A stretch of DNA of 7,482 nucleotides, taken from contig DCCL01000288.1 in assembly GCA_002313795.1 (NCBI GenBank), positions 1 to 7,482 on the forward strand. Direction: 5' to 3'. The translations under genes and the position numbers were made by a program. This document shows positions 6,226 to 7,482 of this stretch, piece after piece (position 1 is the stretch's first letter; every line of letters begins with the position of its first letter). Origin of the DNA: Faecalibacterium prausnitzii (lineage in GTDB: Bacteria; Bacillota; Clostridia; Oscillospirales; Ruminococcaceae). The notes beneath the pieces are model-generated. The model was not told where the DNA came from, made no database searches, and saw only the letters and a list, made by a program, of their open reading frames with translations.

Positions 6226-6255
6226 ATCTCTTCCTCCTGACGTTCAGAACTTACC

Positions 6256-6273
6256 TTGATAATACTTTAACAT
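6256..6273. promoter_or_regulatory. Rex-like operator 3, on the radical SAM gene promoter
   Basis: TTGATAA-TACT-TTAACAT matches the clostridial Rex consensus at 12 of 14 fixed positions with the exact 4-base spacer. It covers the candidate -10 box (6259-6264) of the radical SAM gene, 31 bases upstream of its ATG. The two other Rex-like sites in the window have the same match score. Binding is inferred. Confidence 0.5.
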
Positions 6274-6287
6274 TTCCATCTTGAGGA
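6259..6287 (-). promoter_or_regulatory. Candidate radical SAM gene promoter
   Basis: On the minus strand -10 TATTAT (6259-6264, 5 of 6) with a poor -35, TCCTCA (6282-6287, 3 of 6), 17 bases away. The start point would be near 6252. The strong terminator upstream implies a promoter must lie in this gap; the exact boxes are uncertain. Confidence 0.45.
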
Positions 6288-6293
6288 TTCCAT

Positions 6294-6333
6294 AAACAAC
6301 AAAAGCGCCGTGATGGAAAACTCATCACGGTGC
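6294..6333 (-). terminator. Intrinsic terminator of the TetR gene
   Basis: On the minus strand GCACCGTGATG (6323-6333) pairs with CATCACGGCGC (6305-6315) around a 7-base loop: 10 pairs and one A-C mismatch. TTTTGTTGTTT follows (6294-6304). It separates the regulator's transcript from the radical SAM gene. Confidence 0.85.
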
Positions 6334-6339
6334 TGCTGT

Positions 6340-6356
6340 TGATAAAATTTTTATCA
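6340..6356. repeat. AT-rich 17-base palindrome over the TetR stop codon
   Basis: TGATAAAA (6340-6347) and TTTTATCA (6349-6356) are exact inverted copies around one central T; the outer TGA on the minus strand is the regulator's stop codon. It could be a protein site or a weak hairpin ahead of the terminator. Its spacing does not fit Rex. Confidence 0.4.
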
Positions 6357-6935
6357 GATATCCGTTTTTGATGGTCTGCCGCCCGCCTTGAACTTGAGCA
6401 GCGTCCGGCGGATGCCGCCATGCAGCATGGTATCCAGCCGATCCGCAAGAGCCGCCGGGTCTGTCTTCATATCCTTCCGGATCCACTCCAGCACGATCCC
6501 CACAAGAGCATACTTGAAGAAATCCACAACGAACTGCTTATCCTCATCCTGAATGGAAAAATCACTGCTCTCTTTATCCGCAAACTCGTGGAGCATCGGG
6601 TCCAGCAGCTTATAAAGGTACTGTTCCACCTGCTCCCGGCTGATGGAGCGATAAACATTGAGCACCAGCAGCTTGTTGTTCTGTATCTTGAGCAGGATAT
6701 CCAGAAATGCCTTTTTCCAGTCGTCCACGCTCTGCCGTCCCTCTATGGCCCGCTGGGCGTCCTCTACCAGCACCCAGTCCACAAGGTCGTAAATATCCTT
6801 GAAATGATAGTAGAAGGTCATGCGGTTCACGCCGCAGTCCTCTGTGATGTCGTTGATGGTGATCTTATTCAGAGGTTTCTGGAGCAGTAGCTTTCGCAGC
6901 GATGCTTCCAGAGCCCGTTTCGTCGTCTGTGCCAC
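6354..6935 (-). CDS. TetR-family transcriptional regulator, DhaS-like
   Basis: This is a DNA-binding repressor-type regulator of 193 residues, normal for TetR proteins. The helix-turn-helix lies at about residues 26-46: ITINDITEDCGVNRMTFYYHF, followed by KDIYDLVDWV. The C-terminal half is a ligand or dimer domain of the kind seen in DhaS-like regulators (FFKYALVGIVLEWIRKDMKTDP, near residues 144-165). The ligand is unknown. The frame is open upstream to a GTG at 6971, but GTG at 6935 is preferred: AAAGGGTGGG (6945-6954) lies 9 bases before it, and homologues usually begin within a few residues of TKRAL. It is divergent from proC and upstream of the radical SAM gene, separated from it by a terminator. 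Likely targets are its own promoter, proC or the radical SAM gene; the sequence does not decide between them. Confidence 0.9.
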   Translation of the reverse strand: MAQTTKRALEASLRKLLLQKPLNKITINDITEDCGVNRMTFYYHFKDIYDLVDWVLVEDAQRAIEGRQSVDDWKKAFLDILLKIQNNKLLVLNVYRSISREQVEQYLYKLLDPMLHEFADKESSDFSIQDEDKQFVVDFFKYALVGIVLEWIRKDMKTDPAALADRLDTMLHGGIRRTLLKFKAGGRPSKTDI

Positions 6936-6944
6936 AGGAATTTT

Positions 6945-6954
6945 CCCACCCTTT
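6945..6954 (-). promoter_or_regulatory. Ribosome site that sets the TetR start
   Basis: AAAGGGTGGG on the minus strand, 9 bases before GTG 6935. The upstream GTG at 6971 has no comparable purine-rich site in front of it. Confidence 0.55.
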
Positions 6955-6974
6955 CTCTGCAGAATGCGCACTTA

Positions 6975-7006
6975 CGCTCTGCCTCTGCCCGGCCCCGGAC
7001 AGAGCG
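6975..7006. repeat. GC-rich inverted repeat in the TetR gene leader
   Basis: CGCTCTG (6975-6981) is the reverse complement of CAGAGCG (7000-7006). A tighter pairing joins 6983-6991 with 6996-7004 (9 bp including one G-U in the minus-strand RNA, 4-base loop). CAGAG occurs twice in tandem on the minus strand, so the two foldings compete. It begins just after the likely TetR start point (near 7015). It could be the regulator's own operator or a leader hairpin. Confidence 0.4.
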
Positions 7007-7021
7007 CTTCAATTCTATTGT

Positions 7022-7050
7022 ATGATACCTCATCTGCCGCCGGGTGTGCA
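7022..7050 (-). promoter_or_regulatory. TetR gene promoter
   Basis: On the minus strand -35 TGCACA (7045-7050, 4 of 6), a 17-base spacer and -10 TATCAT (7022-7027, 5 of 6). TTGCAC with an 18-base spacer is an equivalent reading. The leader to GTG 6935 would be about 80 bases. Confidence 0.5.
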
Positions 7051-7067
7051 AGCTTCTTTTCCGACTT

Positions 7068-7077
7068 TTTCATGAAA
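7068..7077. repeat. Perfect 10-base palindrome in the TetR/proC gap
   Basis: TTTCATGAAA lies between the two divergent promoters, 18 bases beyond the TetR -35 and 24 bases before the proC -35. It is a candidate operator; short palindromes also arise by chance. Confidence 0.3.
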
Positions 7078-7089
7078 TTTCTGTGTCCC

Positions 7090-7100
7090 GCCCCTGGGGC
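7090..7100. repeat. GCCCCTGGGGC palindrome abutting the proC -35
   Basis: A perfect 11-base inverted repeat with central T, ending one base before TTGATT of the proC promoter. It is a possible operator for the neighbouring TetR regulator or another factor. Confidence 0.3.
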
Positions 7101-7128
7101 TTGATTTTCTGCCCGACTGTGCTTAAAT
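7101..7128 (+). promoter_or_regulatory. proC promoter
   Basis: -35 TTGATT (7101-7106), a 16-base spacer and -10 TTAAAT (7123-7128), preceded by TG and one base (extended -10). Matches are 4 of 6 and 4 of 6. The start would be near 7135. The -35 and preceding bases (GGGCTTGATT) are identical to those of the but promoter. Confidence 0.5.
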
Positions 7129-7150
7129 GGGAACATAGAAAGGAAGGGGT

Positions 7151-7482
7151 ATGTATATGATAAAGACCATTGGATTTCTGGGCTGCGGCAACATGGGCGG
7201 TGCCATCGCCCGGGCCGTCTGCAAGGCTGCTGACCCGAAGAATGTCTGGCTGGCCAACCGCACTGCCGCAAAGGCTGAGGCACTGGCTGCAGAGCTGGGC
7301 TGCAACACCACCGTCAACGACGAGGTGGCAGGCCGGAGCGACCTCATCTTTCTGGCGGTCAAGCCTCAGATGATGGAGGCCCTGCTGGCTCCGCTCCGCT
7401 TCACGTTGGCCGAGCGTCCGAATCGTTTTATCCTGTGCAGCATGGCGGCAGGCCTGTCCATTGCCCGCATTCAGGAGATGGC
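7151..7482 (+). CDS. proC: Pyrroline-5-carboxylate reductase, 3' end off the window
   Basis: ProC reduces pyrroline-5-carboxylate to proline with NAD(P)H, the last step of proline synthesis in the cytoplasm. About 110 residues are visible of about 265 usual. The N-terminal Rossmann fold is clear: IGFLGCGNMGGAIA carries the GxGxxG dinucleotide loop, and ANRT ends the second strand. DLIFLAVKPQMM and ILCSMAAGLSI follow in family order. Two in-frame ATGs, 7151 and 7157, share the purine-rich AAAGGAAGGGG (7139-7149). 7151 is chosen because AGGA lies 6 bases before it; starting at 7157 would remove two residues. It is divergent from the TetR gene, so that regulator may control it. Loss of the C-terminal half to the window edge prevents checking completeness. 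Confidence 0.9.
   Translation, partial: MYMIKTIGFLGCGNMGGAIARAVCKAADPKNVWLANRTAAKAEALAAELGCNTTVNDEVAGRSDLIFLAVKPQMMEALLAPLRFTLAERPNRFILCSMAAGLSIARIQEM

Noticed and set aside
6226..6353. A short precursor-peptide gene beside the radical SAM enzyme.
   Set aside because: Neither this gap nor 4629-4797 holds a small frame with a ribosome site; both are filled by terminators and promoter elements.
6339..6356. TTGATAA...TTATCA near the TetR stop, read as a fourth Rex site.
   Set aside because: The half-sites are separated by 5 bases rather than 4, and with a 4-base gap the right half mismatches badly; no promoter is nearby.
6936..6971. A longer TetR protein from GTG 6971.
   Set aside because: There is no ribosome site before 6971, while AAAGGGTGGG fits GTG 6935 and homologues usually begin near there.

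Overview
The window most likely comes from a Faecalibacterium-type gut butyrate producer (Oscillospiraceae/Ruminococcaceae, Firmicutes). The main reason is a 448-residue protein at 1971-3317 that I recognise as butyryl-CoA:acetate CoA-transferase. It sits near a biosynthetic thiolase, in DNA with GC-rich, C/G-ending codons, AT-rich intergenic gaps and AGGAGG-type ribosome sites. The genus is an inference from protein similarity I recall; no search was run.

Layout, left to right. (1) 1-866, minus: acetyl-CoA acetyltransferase, cut by the left edge before its C-terminal catalytic motifs. (2) 955-1458, minus: coaD (phosphopantetheine adenylyltransferase), with a small terminator-like hairpin between it and the thiolase. 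(3) 1459-1970: a 512-base divergent control region. It holds a good coaD promoter, a good promoter for the transferase gene, two matches to the clostridial Rex (NADH/NAD+ sensor) operator, and a transcribed leader of about 180 bases. That leader has competing helices and a 16-codon leader ORF whose stop overlaps the next start codon (TAATG). (4) 1971-3317 and 3366-4628, plus: the CoA-transferase gene and an AI-2E-family membrane transporter, probably one operon, with a terminator-like hairpin lacking a U-tract between them and a strong terminator after them. (5) 4629-4797: two back-to-back terminators for convergent genes. (6) 4798-6225, minus: a 475-residue radical SAM protein with extra C-terminal cysteines and a third Rex-like site on its -10 box. 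(7) 6354-6935, minus: a DhaS-like TetR-family regulator with its own terminator. (8) 6936-7150: a divergent promoter region with several palindromes. (9) 7151 to the right edge, plus: proC (pyrroline-5-carboxylate reductase), partial.

How the genes fit together. The left half is about coenzyme A and butyrate. Thiolase condenses two acetyl-CoA at the start of the pathway, CoaD makes the precursor of CoA, and the CoA-transferase releases butyrate at the end. The Rex-like sites suggest that the last step, and the unlinked radical SAM gene, respond to cellular redox state. The structured leader suggests a second, translational layer of control on the transferase. The right half (radical SAM protein, TetR regulator, proC) has no firm functional tie to butyrate beyond the shared operator motif.

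The most interesting region is the control region at 1620-1971. The least certain claims are the RNA structures and operators, which were read by eye without folding or motif-scoring software.
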